Assembly: GCA_963575745.1 (NCBI GenBank)
Contig: CAUYUJ010018460.1
Coordinates: forward strand, 185,001-225,000
DNA: 40,000 bases
Reading direction: 5' to 3'
From: Prorocentrum cordatum
Lineage: Eukaryota; Sar; Dinophyceae; Prorocentrales; Prorocentraceae
Both the position numbers and the translations under genes were made by a program. Under the pieces are notes generated by a model. The model saw only the letters and a list, made by a program, of their open reading frames with translations. It ran no database searches and was not told the DNA's origin. Positions 1 to 8,562 of the stretch are shown here, in pieces (the first letter of the stretch is position 1; each line of letters opens with the position of its first letter).

Positions 1-157
1 AGGGGCGGCGGTTCCGCACGATGGACGACGGCGCCCGACGACGCCGGCGGCCCAGGCCCCTCGGACGTCGCGGGCTTTCTCCCTCGACAGCGGATGCTGA
101 AAAGGGGTTTCAGTTCTGGTACGAAGAGCAACTCCCTCTCCTAGACTAGCCAAACAT
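1..157. other. left margin, no gene supported
   Basis: GC-rich sequence with short open frames on the + strand that run in from outside the window and stop by about 145. Nothing recognisable is encoded. It could hold the end of an exon that begins before the window, but no splice or homology evidence is visible. Confidence 0.3.
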
Positions 158-356
158 CGGCGGCGGGCGAGGGGGGGAACGAGAAGGAGAAGGCCTCCTC
201 AGAAGGCGGCTGGGCTTCTCGGAAGCCCACGCGCCTTCTGAGAAGTCTTTTGTGTCTTCGGGGAAGGCGTAGACAACTTCTCGGAAGTCTGGGGGACTTC
301 CCAACCTTCTGAGAAGGCCCGCCCCTTTTCACTTCCCCCCCCAGGCTCGACGCCGG
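158..356. mobile_element. MITE-like element, family R1 (GAAGGC inverted repeat), copy a
   Basis: The left end is a GGCGGCG-rich segment, a G run and a GAGAAGGAGAAGGC-type arm. The right end mirrors it with CCTTCTGAGAAGG, a C run and a CTCGACGCCG-like segment. The interior carries further AGAAGGC/GCCTTCT hairpins and a TTTTGTGTCTTCGGGG segment that is also found in copies c (5140-5585) and d (6653-6825). It encodes no credible protein. The shared ends and interior make it one of at least four copies of a short non-autonomous inverted-repeat element. The superfamily is unknown because no target duplication could be fixed. Confidence 0.65.
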
Positions 357-369
357 AAAAAGCTGCCTC

Positions 370-560
370 CAGCGTGACGTGTCGTGCTGAGTCAGCGGCA
401 CGCGCGCCGTGCCAAGCCGTGCGCGCGTGCCGTGCCGTGACTGGCCTCGTGCACTGCGCAGGGAACGCCGTGCCGTGCCGTGCCCGCATGCCGAAGCCGT
501 GCCTCGTTTTCGACAGTGCGGAACCATTGCCGTGCCGCGCGCGCGTGCCGTGCCGTGCCA
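370..560. repeat. degenerate CGTGC minisatellite
   Basis: Imperfect repeats of GTGCC/CGTGC, often written CCGTGCCGTGCC. A longer unit containing TTTCGACAG recurs around 508 and again around 783, on the far side of the inverted-repeat element at 573-729. The array and its continuation at 742-836 therefore look like one tract split by that element. Confidence 0.6.
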
Positions 561-572
561 TGAGTCATGGGT

Positions 573-729
573 TAGGGGAACAAAAAGTGGCATGAACATA
601 CAAACTCGGAGGTCCGCGCGGACTTCTCGGATCGGCGCCGGAGGCGCCGCCAGGGGGGCCCCAGCGCCGATCCGAGCAATCCGCGCGGACCTCCGAATTG
701 TTATGTTTATGCCACTTGTTGTTCCCCTA
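573..729. mobile_element. 157 bp MITE-like palindrome, family R8
   Basis: The ends are TAGGGGAACAA and TTGTTCCCCTA. The arms extend inward about 65-70 bases with few mismatches (AAGTGGCATGAACATA facing TATGTTTATGCCACTT, then CGGAGGTCCGCGCGGA on both sides), leaving a short GC-rich loop. No coding capacity. GTCATGG lies just outside both ends (564-570 and 735-741), separated by 2 and 5 bases, which may be a blurred target duplication. It interrupts a CGTGC repeat tract. Confidence 0.75.
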
Positions 730-741
730 CTGGTGTCATGG

Positions 742-836
742 ATGCGAGGCGGCTGCCGTGCCGTGCCCGAGTGCCGCGCCTGGTTTCGACAGGGCGGACA
801 CCCTGCCGCTGCCGCTGCCGCTGCCGCTGCCGTGCG
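742..836. repeat. CGTGC and CCGCTG repeat tract
   Basis: Continuation of the CGTGC minisatellite beyond the R8 element. It ends in a short perfect run of CCGCTG hexamers near 803-830. Non-coding in appearance. Confidence 0.55.
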
Positions 837-956
837 GTGCCGTGTGCGGCCTCGGCTTAAGGGAAGCAAACGGAATCACTGCCGGGGCTATGCACGTGCC
901 CGCACGGCGTGTGCCGCATGCCCTGCTTGGTGCTCGGATTGCGGACAAATTCTGTG

Positions 957-1085
957 CCTCCTCCTCCTCCTCCCTCTCCTCCTCCTCCTCCTCCTCCTCC
1001 TCCTCCTCCTCCTCCTCCTCCTCCTCCTCTCCTTCTCCTCCTCCTCCTCCTCCTCCTCCTCCTCCTCCTCCTCCTCCTCCCCCTC
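957..1085. repeat. CTC trinucleotide microsatellite
   Basis: About 130 bases of nearly pure CTC/TCC triplets with two small interruptions. It produces poly-Ser, poly-Pro or poly-Leu open frames on one strand and poly-Gly, poly-Arg or poly-Glu on the other. These are artefacts of the repeat. Confidence 0.95.
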
Positions 1086-1089
1086 CGTG

Positions 1090-1484
1090 CTGTGCCAGGT
1101 TTACAGGATGCGAAGAAGTTCAGGGGGCGGCCGACCATGCGTCATACAGTCGAGTTGGATTGGAGAGGACACGCGAGAGGACACGAGACCTCTCCAGAGG
1201 CCACGCTGCCAGGGGAATGCAGAAAGCATGGTCCGCGAAACACAGGACACACGGGCACCCTTGATTTGGCAGGGCCGTCCTACGAATCAAACTCCACTGT
1301 ATCATGCAGCCTTTGTGTTCCGGGTCTCTACGCCAGAGGAAACTAATGTCGTGGTCCCTCACAGGTCTGGACCTTTTCCGGGGGGCCGGCTTTGCTTCCT
1401 GAGTCGTGCTCTGGCGGCCCCGGGGCGGAAAACTCTAGAAACCCAGCGCGGTGTTCTCACAGCAGAAGTGTTCGAAAGGGCCAG
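1090..1484. other. unannotated stretch, no gene seen
   Basis: Moderately GC-rich unique-looking sequence between the CTC tract and a CGA/CCA tract. Short frames on both strands have no recognisable domain or consistent codon bias. No repeat family of this window was recognised in it. Confidence 0.4.
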
Positions 1485-1562
1485 TCGACGACGACGCCCG
1501 ACGACGACGACCACCACCACCACCACCACCAGCCGACGGCGACGGTGCCGACGACGACGACG
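1485..1562. repeat. CGA and CCA trinucleotide tract
   Basis: Imperfect CGA triplets flanking a run of CCA triplets near 1519-1541. It abuts the left end of R2 copy a. Confidence 0.8.
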
Positions 1563-1564
1563 AT

Positions 1565-1740
1565 CTCTGAGGCCCGACGTCGCGAAAAAGCATACAACAT
1601 CGCGGAGCAAATCACGACCCGAGCCCTAGAATCTGCATTCCTGTAACATGTTTCCAGCCGCATCGATCCGTGATAGTCCTGGGTCCCGAGGCCCAGCGAA
1701 AACGCCGAGTGTGAAGACTTGCACCACCTGGATCTCAGGG
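1565..1740 (+). mobile_element. MITE-like element family R2, copy a (176 bp)
   Basis: The right end is GGATCTCAGGG. The left end, CTCTGAGGCCC, is a diverged form of the CCCTGAGATCC seen in copy c. The interior matches copies b (3427-3599) and c (4500-4672, opposite orientation) along its whole length, including CGACGTC followed by CGAAAAA, AATCACGACC, a CGATCCGTGA-type segment and CGAAAACGCC. It has no protein-coding content. This is the most diverged of the three full copies. The strand is arbitrary and shows relative orientation. Confidence 0.8.
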
Positions 1741-1909
1741 GCCCGCGCCGACGAGGACCGACGACGGCTCCCCGACAGCGACATCCGACGACACGCTTCC
1801 TTCGATCCGCGGCCCCCGAAACCCCGACCCCTTCCCTGGGAGTACCCTTTCCCTGGGGGTACTTTTTTCTCTCCAGGATCAATTTCAGCGCCCCTCTAAC
1901 GGGGACTCC

Positions 1910-2038
1910 ACTCACGGGTACTTTGGCCAGTGCCCCGGCGAACCCAACCCTCCACGATGTGGGCAACACTGCAGTGCCATAAGCAGGCCCCAAAGTGGCA
2001 CAACTTTCGGCACATCTCCAAAGTACCCGTCAGTGAGT
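1910..2038. mobile_element. short inverted-repeat element R10 (candidate)
   Basis: The left end ACTCACGGGTACTTTGG is mirrored at the right by CCAAAGTACCCG followed by TCAGTGAGT. The arms match apart from a 4-base insertion. A nested stem, GTGCCATAAGC against GTGGCAC, lies inside. The 129 bp span and lack of coding suit a MITE, but only one copy was seen. Confidence 0.5.
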
Positions 2039-2084
2039 ACCGCCTCGGTGCCGCTGACACTTTTGATGGCCCACGGTGCCCCCA

Positions 2085-2425
2085 GCTTTTCGCTCCGTTT
2101 TTGGGCCCCTGGGGCCCTCTGGGGCTCGTGAGGGGTGCTCTGGAGGCCGTCTGGGCCTCCCCGAGAATTCTGGGGGCTACCCTGGGCCAGGGGCACTTTT
2201 AGCAACACCCGATTGGAGGCCTTCGAGGGCGTTTTCGAACTTCTGTGCGGTCCTTGCGGGATCTTTTGGGCCTCTTGGGGGCCGCTTGGGGCTTCCTGGT
2301 GGCCTCTTGGCCTCCTGGGGCCTCTTGGCCCCCTGTGGCCTCCTGGGGCCCTGTCGAGACTGTGGCCTCCTGTGGCCTCCTGGGGCCCGACAGCCGGCCC
2401 CAGAGGCCCAGCGATCGAGCAGAGC
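2085..2425. repeat. CCTGGGGCC minisatellite, copy 1
   Basis: Diverged repeats of CCTCCTGGGGCC and CCTCTTGGGG, roughly 10-20 bases per unit. The same family recurs at 25837-25925, 32030-32290, 33228-33310 and 33600-33865. Read on the minus strand it gives a GPQEATGGHQEA-like pseudo-peptide that should not be taken for a protein. Confidence 0.75.
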
Positions 2426-2462
2426 AGACGCCAGCACCGAACCGCCACGGCCACAACGTGGA

Positions 2463-2583
2463 CGAGGGAGGAGGAGGGAGGAGGGGGAGGGGGAGGAGGA
2501 GAAGGAGGAGGAGGAGGAGGAGGAGGAGGAGGAGGAGGAGGAGGAGGAGGAGGAGGAGGAGGAGGAGGAGGAGGAGGAGGAGG
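2463..2583. repeat. GAG trinucleotide microsatellite
   Basis: About 120 bases of GAG/GGA triplets, pure from about 2502 onward. It is purine-rich on the + strand, opposite in sense to the CTC tract at 957-1085. Confidence 0.95.
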
Positions 2584-3259
2584 GGCCGAAGTCGGGGAAG
2601 TCGGGGAGACGTCAAACTAAGAGGCAACGATAGGGGCGAATAGTTAGGCATAGGGGGGGGGGGAAAGCGACCTAGCGTCGGCGATACGTCGCCGATAGAT
2701 CGGCGAGAGGCCTCCGATAGTGAATGAATCCGCACGTTCCTGTGCTTGGGGCTATCGGGCCCCTATTGGCGAACTCATCGGCGATTTTGTGTCGATGGAT
2801 CCTTCCCTGTGCCTATCCCCCCCTACCGTTGCCCCTGAAAGACTCGGGTTCGGGGGACTCGGGTTGGCCTGACGGGGCCATCATGAAAATGACGAGGCCC
2901 ATGGTACGCACAGAGACATACTACTACTAGGTGTCCCTCTGGGAGGCGCGCATCCGACCCGAACATATAGTGTACCCATCTTGTAGTAAATCGTTTCCTG
3001 AGTGGTGTGTGGCCAGAAAGCGCCCGCCACGGCGCATATATTGTGAGATTTCTCGGTGCGCGCATCGCCCCTGGGGGGCGACGCACAGTATTAGTACGTT
3101 GGGGTGACGCCGAGGCCCAAACTGAAGTTTGATGCGAGCTCCCGCTGCAGAAATCCCACGAACCCTGGACCCTCAAAATCCGGGACGCGCTCGCCAAGAA
3201 AGCGCCTGCACACCCGAGCTCCGGCGTACTCGAGCCTTTATTGGCGGCTCACACAAGGG
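2584..3259. other. unannotated stretch, no gene seen
   Basis: About 675 bases without a convincing gene. There is a G run near 2652-2661, followed by a few CGGCGATACG/CGCCGATAG-like motifs near 2676-2712 that resemble the ATCGGCGAT units of the R5 elements downstream. The rest appears unique. Short open frames here lack domains. Confidence 0.4.
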
Positions 3260-3392
3260 GGTAGGGGGAGGGGGAAAGGCTTCTTAGAAGGAGGCCGCTT
3301 CTTAGAAGGCGCCGGCCTTACAGCTGCAGAGAAGGCTGGCACCTTCTAAGAAGCGGCCTCCTTCTAAGAAGCCTTCCCCCCTCCCCCATACC
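3260..3392. mobile_element. 133 bp palindromic MITE-like element
   Basis: The left end GGTAGGGGGAG and right end CTCCCCCATACC are inverted. The arms continue inward through AAGGCTTCTTAGAAGGAGGC and its complement, then CGCTTCTTAGAAGG and its complement, leaving only a short loop around CCTTACAGCTGCAG. It resembles R1 in its AGAAGG hairpins but has a different outer end, so it may be a related subfamily. Confidence 0.7.
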
Positions 3393-3426
3393 GCCCTCTG
3401 CGCGTGGCTGCTTCACGCTTCCCCGG

Positions 3427-3599
3427 CCCTGAGATCCGACGTCTCGAAAAAACATATCCCGACAAGAATCACGACCAGAGCCATCGACTCCATCTTTCTG
3501 CGACATTTTTCGAGCCGGATCGATCTGTGAGGGTCTCTGGGGCCCGAAACAAGGCGAAAACGCCTGGCTCGAAAAAATTGAGCCGCCAGGATCTCGGGG
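3427..3599 (+). mobile_element. MITE-like element family R2, copy b (173 bp)
   Basis: The ends are CCCTGAGATCC and GGATCTCGGGG, an inverted pair with one mismatch. The interior matches copy c (inverted) throughout, including the shared segments GAGCCGGATCGATCTGTGAGG and GGGGCCCGAAACAAGGCGA (each given only in part here). Same length as copy c. No coding potential and no terminal target duplication recognised. Confidence 0.85.
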
Positions 3600-3692
3600 G
3601 ACGAAGAGGCGAGGGAGCCAGCCAGCATTGAGCACATCGTGCCGTCGGACGTTCTGGGGCGGCGCCCAGCGGCTGACGGCCCACGACCTGGA

Positions 3693-3921
3693 GGCCTCCT
3701 GGATGGGAACCGAGTAGACGGGGTCGGAGGATCGCGCCGCATCGCCGATACATCGGCGATGCATCGGCGAGGCACTGGCGATGCATCGGCGATGCATCGG
3801 CGACGTGGGCGATGCATCGGCGACGTCCGCATGAAGAAACTCGGGCTCCGCATCGGCGAAGCATCGGCGATACATCTGCGATCCCCCCGACCCCATCCAC
3901 TCGGACCCCATCCAGGAGGCC
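3693..3921. mobile_element. palindromic element R5 copy a with internal ATCGGCGATGC repeats
   Basis: The left end GGCCTCCTGGATGG is mirrored by CCATCCAGGAGGCC. Further in, GGGGTCGGAGGATCGC on the left faces ATCCCCCCGACCCC on the right. The interior is filled with about ten copies of GCATCGGCGAT, itself nearly self-complementary, so the whole 229 bp can fold back at several scales. A second copy is at 4069-4293. Confidence 0.75.
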
Positions 3922-3926
3922 TAGAC

Positions 3927-4325
3927 TTAGGTCGGGCATGTCCCCCTACGGGCGGATTTTGACCGAAAAACCAGAAAAGCACTCAAAACAAAAATATCCA
4001 AGCATGGTCACTAAAAACGACGCAAGAAAAAACCTCCCCAGACTATTTTGGAGTGTCCCTCCTTACAGGCCTCCTAGATGGGGTCCGAGTAGATGGGGTC
4101 GAAGGATCGCACCGCATCGCCAATGCATCGCCGATGTATTGGAGATGCATCGGCGATGCACGGGCGACGTCGGCGATGCATCGGCGACGTAGGCGTGGAG
4201 AAAATCGGGCTCCGCATCGAGCCGCATCGCCGATGCATCGGCGATGCGGCGCGATCCTCCGACCCCATCTGCTCCGACCCCATCTAGGAAGCCTAGACTC
4301 CTGTAGGGGGACAGGCCCGACTCAG
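3927..4325. mobile_element. MITE-like element R4 copy b, interrupted by R5
   Basis: The left terminus TTAGGTCGGGCATGTCCCCC matches the left terminus of the clean R4 copy at 22752. The right terminus, TGTAGGGGGACAGGCCCGACT near 4300-4321, is its inverse. Between them an R5 palindrome (4069-4293) is nested. Without it the element would be about 174 bp, against 139 bp for the copy at 22752. GCCTAGAC occurs directly before the left end (3919-3926) and again right after R5 (4291-4298), so the insertion history is not fully resolved. Confidence 0.7.
4069..4293. mobile_element. palindromic element R5 copy b, nested in R4
   Basis: The ends GGCCTCCTAGATGG and CCATCTAGGAAGCC are inverted. Inward, GTAGATGGGGTCGAAGGATCG faces CGATCCTCCGACCCCATC (about 18-20 bases with one mismatch). 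The interior contains GCATCGCCGATG and GCATCGGCGATG repeats as in copy a. Its position inside R4 shows that it inserted later, if R4 is a single element. Confidence 0.75.
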
Positions 4326-4469
4326 ACCCAGACGACCACCGCCAGGCCGGCGCCGACCACCGCCAGGCCGACGCGCCCGCCTCTCGGGGGGCACGCCGTC
4401 GCCGGCCCCGGCCGCCGCGGCGGCGGCCGCCAGCCGCGCATCGGCGGCCGCGATCGCGGTGCCTGTGGG

Positions 4470-4786
4470 TCGGCGGCGAGCGAGGGGGGGAAGCGAGATC
4501 CCTGAGATCCTGGCGACTCGATTGTGTCGATTCGGGCGCTCTCGCCTTGTTTCGGGCCCCGGGGCCTCACAGATCGATCCGGCTCGAAAAGAGACGCAGA
4601 AAAATGGGGTCCGGGGCTCCGGGCGCGGATTCTCACGAGGTTGTATTTTTTCCGCTACGTCGGATCTCAGGGATGGAGAAGGCCTTCTCCAGAAGGCGGC
4701 GGGACTTCTCAGAAGGCCAGGGGGCGTCCGAGCCTTCCGAGAGCGGGACTTCTCCATCTCATTCTGGGCGAGCGAGCGGCGGCGAC
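4470..4786. mobile_element. MITE-like element R1 copy b, interrupted by R2
   Basis: The left end TCGGCGGCGAGCGAGG plus a G run and AAGCGAGA matches other R1 copies. R2 copy c then intervenes at 4500-4672, and R1 sequence resumes with GGAGAAGGCCTTCTCCAGAAG. The right end is marked by GAGCGAGCGGCGGCGA. The dinucleotide AT flanks both sides of the R2 insertion, a possible 2 bp duplication. Confidence 0.6.
4500..4672 (-). mobile_element. MITE-like element family R2, copy c (173 bp)
   Basis: The termini CCCTGAGATCC and GGATCTCAGGG are perfect 11 bp inverted repeats. The body is the reverse complement of copy b and the same length. It sits inside an R1 element, so R2 moved after R1 at this site. 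It has no open frame of its own worth calling. The best reference copy of the family. Confidence 0.88.
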
Positions 4787-4795
4787 GAGCAGAGA

Positions 4796-4912
4796 GAAGG
4801 TCGGCGGCGAGCGAGGGGGCGGGGAGGGGGAGTTTCGGGTTCGAGGTTCGAGGGGGGTCGGCGGCGAGCGATGGGAGGGGGAGGTTCGGGTTCGAAGCTC
4901 GAAGTCAGCAAT
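4796..4912. repeat. two-copy tandem repeat starting GTCGGCGGCGAGCG
   Basis: Two head-to-tail units (about 4800-4856 and 4857-4908), each running from GTCGGCGGCGAGCG through a G-rich stretch to TTCGGGTTCGA. The start is the same motif as the R1 left end, so these may be R1 end fragments. The TTCGGGTTCGAGG motif recurs at 4975-4984 and, inverted, at 17770-17790. Confidence 0.5.
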
Positions 4913-4965
4913 CAACATGTTTTTTGACGATCGATCGTCATAAAAAAAGGGTTCACTTCTGAATT

Positions 4966-5110
4966 CGAGCTTCGGGTTCGAGGTTACTGGTTCTCGGGCG
5001 TTTTCGTCCAGTCTCGGCGGTTTTCTAGCCTCGGGATGCGTGCCAACAGCTGCGCCTCGCCGAGGGCGTTCCCGGGCTGCCCGCGTCGTCCCGGACGGCC
5101 GCCGGAGACC
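4966..5110 (+). repeat. dispersed repeat R3, copy a
   Basis: This stretch, with TTCGGGTTCGAGGTTAC, CGGGCGTTTTCGTC, CTCGGCGGTTTTC and CTGCGCCTCGCCGAG in that order, matches in inverted orientation the sequence at 17655-17805. The shared order of four blocks over about 140 bases makes it a dispersed repeat. Its nature is unknown. No long inverted ends were seen. Confidence 0.6.
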
Positions 5111-5139
5111 CGAGACATGACGCGAAAGCCGAATTCGGC

Positions 5140-5585
5140 GGCGCGCTGGGGGGGGAAAGTGAGAAGGAGAAGGCCTTCTCAGAAGGCGGCGAGGCTCCTC
5201 AGAAGCCCTCCAGCCTTCTGAGACATGTTCTGTGTCTCCGGGGGAGGCTCGGAGAATTGCTCAGAAGGCTGGGGGACTTCCGAGCCTTCTGTTTGGAGTC
5301 CCGAAGCGGTGAGGCGACAGACCGTGCGGTGACCTCGAAATCCCCCAAGGCCTCACCGCTCAGTCCGTCACCGCACGGTCTTGAGACCCTGGAGGCCCCT
5401 GTCGCCCGATACATCCTCGGAGAACGACTCAGACCCTGGAGGCCCCTGTCGCCCGATACATCATCGGAGAGCGACTCGAGTCCCAAACCCGTCTCAACCC
5501 ACGGTGTGGTCTCCAAACCGCTTGGGGGTCCCCGATTCTGAGAGGGCCTTCTCTTACTCACTTCCCCCCCCTGGGCTCGCCGCCG
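5140..5585. mobile_element. MITE-like element R1 copy c with internal insert
   Basis: The left end is GGCGGCG, a G run, then AAAGTGAGAAGGAGAAGGC. The right end is GAGAGGGCCTTCTCTTACTCA, a C run and CTCGCCGCCG. Between about 5300 and 5530 sits sequence absent from copies a and d. It includes a 14 bp perfect inverted repeat, GACCGTGCGGTGAC against GTCACCGCACGGTC (about 5330 and 5367), and a 47 bp tandem duplication. The insert may be another element or local duplication. Confidence 0.6.
5384..5477. repeat. 47 bp tandem duplication
   Basis: Two adjacent copies begin AGACCCTGGAGGCCCCTGTC and end with CGACTC. They differ at three positions. They lie inside the R1 copy c insert. Confidence 0.85.
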
Positions 5586-5754
5586 CGTGGGGGCACGGCG
5601 AGCCTTTGCGCAGGGCCGAACCGAAACGGTGTGTTCCGTTTTCATTTTGTGTTAGTTTTCCCTCGTGTCTTGTCTTCGATCCGCCTCCACCGCAAACCGA
5701 CACCGAAACGAGCACGGCCCACGAGATCGCCCAAACACCGCTCAGGTCCAGCCC

Positions 5755-5953
5755 TGCCTCTGCGGTCCGGAGCTTTGGCGTCGCGCAGCGCCGCGGCGGC
5801 CCCGGCGGCGCGCTGCGCCCCGCGAGCGGAGGGCGCGTCGCTGCGCTCCGCGCTGCGGGAGGCTCGGGCACTCTCGGGACGTTTTGGCGCCTGGGGGACC
5901 GGGGCGCGGACAGCGGGCAGCGGGCGCGCGACGCGCTGCGCAAACGTCCCTGA
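5755..5953 (+). CDS. possible terminal exon, unidentified (low confidence)
   Basis: An open + strand frame, RSFGVAQRRGGPGGAL and onward to RARDALRKRP, ends at a TGA. Its codons are nearly all G or C at the third position. Upstream lies a pyrimidine-rich run, CCAGCCCTGCCTCTGCGG, that could precede a splice acceptor. The opposite strand is also open in two frames over the same stretch, as is common in such GC-rich DNA, so the call rests only on codon composition. No domain is recognised. Confidence 0.2.
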
Positions 5954-6023
5954 CCGCAGAAGCAAGCGCGGGAAGAGGACGGCGGCGAGAAGCAGGACGA
6001 GGGCAGGAGGAGGAGGAGGAAGA

Positions 6024-6062
6024 CTGGCTGACTGACTGACTGCCTGACTGACTGACTGACTA
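6024..6062. repeat. GACT tetranucleotide microsatellite
   Basis: About nine GACT units with two GACT-to-GCCT or GGCT changes. Short and non-coding. Confidence 0.9.
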
Positions 6063-8240
6063 GGTCCCAGAGCAAGCTCCACCGGAAGCCCCAGTGACGC
6101 CGTTCGCATGGCGGCCCCGCTCCATTTCGGCACACCCGTCGCACGTTTCGTGGCTCTGTATGGAGCGCCACCGGAGGCCCCCATGGCTGCGCCCGCATGC
6201 GTCCCCGCCCCTGTTCGGAACACCCTTTACACGCTTCGTTGTCACAGAAAAAGATCCACCGAAGGCGATACCCAACGGCGGTACTCACAACTGCATACGG
6301 TTGGGCTTTCGCCAGGACAATTTCCCCCAGCGCCTCCTGTGGAGTTGAGTCATCGCTTTCTCTCCACAACGCCGCGGCCACCCCCCCCACTTCCACCTTG
6401 CCCCTGTCTCTGCCTCGCCCTGTTCAGCACACCCCTCACGGAGATCGTGGCCCCACAACAAGCTTCCCCTGCAGTCGCAGTGGGCGCAGACGCATGCGGG
6501 GCCGCGCTCATTTGGGTGCACCCCCTATGCAGGTCGTGGCCCCGCAATGGGGCTCCACCTGTGGACTCCTTGGGCGCAACTTCGTGAGAGCCACAGCTCA
6601 TCCCGACACACCCGCAACGCGGACCGCACCCCTCAGGAAGCTCCAAGTACTTGGCGGCGAGCGCGTAGGGGAAGTGAGAAGGGGCGGGCCTCCTCAGAAG
6701 GCTCGGAAGTCCCCCGGCCTTCTGAAAAGTTTTCTAAGCCTTCCTTCCCCGAAGACACAGAAGCCTCCGAGGGCCGCCTTCTGAGAAGGCATTCTCCTTC
6801 TCACTTCCCCCGCTCGCTCGCCCCGATGTACCTCCCACGTCCTTCCCGCCCATATCTTCGCAATCATCCTGTGCTGTTCCCGACCGGACCGTGTTGTCCA
6901 TTTCGGCCTCCCCGCCTACCTCACACCGATGGCTCCCCACGGGGAGCTCGACCTACGATCCAATCGGGGGCGTCCGTATGGCGTCTCCGCGCACATGCTG
7001 GCACAGCCCTCACGCGGATCGTGCACCATAATCAAGAAGCCCAACCTGCTGTACCAAGAGCCCAGCCTGCGGCCTCCATTGGCGCAGGCGCATGTGTGTC
7101 CGCGAAGATGTCGGCACAAGCCTGACACAGCTCGTGCCCCAGCGTGGGCGTCCCTACAGCTTCTCCGCGCCCCTGTCGGCACGCCCCTCACACGGTCGAG
7201 CCCCCTCAGGGGAGCTCATGCTACGGCCTCAAGAAGCGCTGACACACACAGGCCCGCGGCCAGTTCGGCACACCCGTTCCTGGGACCGCGCTCCATGAGA
7301 AGCTCCACCTGCGCCGTAGGTCCGACGGTACAGGCTCGTCCCCACTGCGTCTCCGCGCTGACTTCGGCACGACCCTCACACGGACCTCGCCCTCATAGGG
7401 GGCGCCATCTGCGGCCCCAGCTGGCGGGCTCGCATACAGTCGGGGCGCTGGCCTAAGGAACCCTAGACAAGGAACGAGGCCCCTTTGTCCCATCAGTGAA
7501 AGCTCGATTTCCCATCGAAGACCTATGGAAAACCTGAGGCAAGCTGTGGAGCAATCGAGGAACACCGAGTCCCTCCGCAACGAAAAGGGTTCCTTCTTCA
7601 GCGCCCCGACCGTACCGTCCTCCTCTCCCCCATGGGGAGCTCCACGTACCAATGGCGGCGTCCGTACAGCGTCTCCGCGCCCGTTCCGCTTCGGCACACT
7701 CCTCCCGCGGCTCGCGGCCCCGTTTGGGAGTTCGCCGCACCTCACCCTGCACCCCCAGTGGTCGGGCTCGTACGCGTGCTCACCGCCCAATTCGGAAGAA
7801 TTGCTCCTCACGCGTACGGTGCCCCATCGAGAGCTCCACCTACCGCCCCAGCGAATGTCCTCCCGTTTCCGCACATCCATCAGGCGATTCGTCCCCGATG
7901 TGAATATCGGCGCGCAACTTTGCGCGCCTGCTTTGCAAACTCGTCCCGCCAATCGCACCCCCTTCCCCCCCCCCATGGACCAGATCTTGGCCGGTCTTGG
8001 CGCATGTTTCAAGCAGGTGTAATCTCCCCCATGGGACGCACTGCTGCAAACAGTCGCATTCAGCAGAGGTCCGGAGCCAGATCACCCCGTCCCCCCCACC
8101 CCTTCCGCCCAATGTCGAAACGCCGAATAAGAAAACGAGGAGAGAGCCACGCCCTGCGCCTCACGCAACTGCACAGGGTTGGGGGGGTGGGACCCTTGGC
8201 CAGGAGGCAGCTTGCTCTGCCTCCCAATGGGGAGCCCTGA
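6063..8240 (+). repeat. diverged minisatellite R9 (units about 75-80 bp)
   Basis: A recurring order of motifs runs through this region: GGAGCTCCACC or GGAGCTC, then GGCC or GGCGCCC, then a GTCTCCGCGCCC-like segment, then TTCGGCACACCCCTCACACG, then GTGGCCCC. Clear instances are near 6080-6160, 6130-6250, 6420-6560, 6930-7060, 7140-7220, 7255-7400, 7620-7720 and 7800-7880. Units are strongly diverged and separated by variable sequence, so the count (perhaps 20 or more) is uncertain. An R1 element is inserted at 6653-6825. No gene is supported here; open frames on both strands reflect the repeat. Confidence 0.55.
6653..6825. mobile_element. MITE-like element family R1, copy d (about 173 bp)
   Basis: The most compact R1 copy. 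The left end GGCGGCGAGCGCG leads to GGGGAAGTGAGAAGG, and the right end is ATTCTCCTTCTCACTTCCCC then CGCTCGCTCGCC. The interior has CTCAGAAGGC and CCTTCTGA hairpins and a CTTCCCCGAAGACACAGAAG segment, which is the inverse of the TGTCTTCGGGG segment in copy a. No protein is encoded. It interrupts the R9 minisatellite. Confidence 0.75.
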
Positions 8241-8562
8241 GTTGGCCACGGCCGCCTCCGCCTCGAAGTGTTGTGGCCAGGACGCGGCCGGAAGAGCCTC
8301 AGGGGACGTTGCTTCGGGAGAGGGGACGCCAAGCCTCTCTGTCTGGCGACCCGAACGCGCTAGGTGTTTTCACAACGTTAGGCGCCCTGGGACTGTTGCC
8401 GAGCCCGGATCGTCCAGAAACGGCAACGGGACGAACATCTGGTCCAGGGAAGGGGTGCCCAAGTCACGAAGAGGTCGCGACGTTGGAGTGACGTTGGAAT
8501 GACAAGGACTTTTCGGAGGGTGGCCTCCAGGGGCGGTCCTCGATCGCCGCAATCTCCTTCCA
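8241..8562. other. unannotated stretch, no gene seen
   Basis: About 320 bases of mixed sequence between the R9 minisatellite and the pyrimidine tract. No repeat family or credible exon was recognised. Confidence 0.35.
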
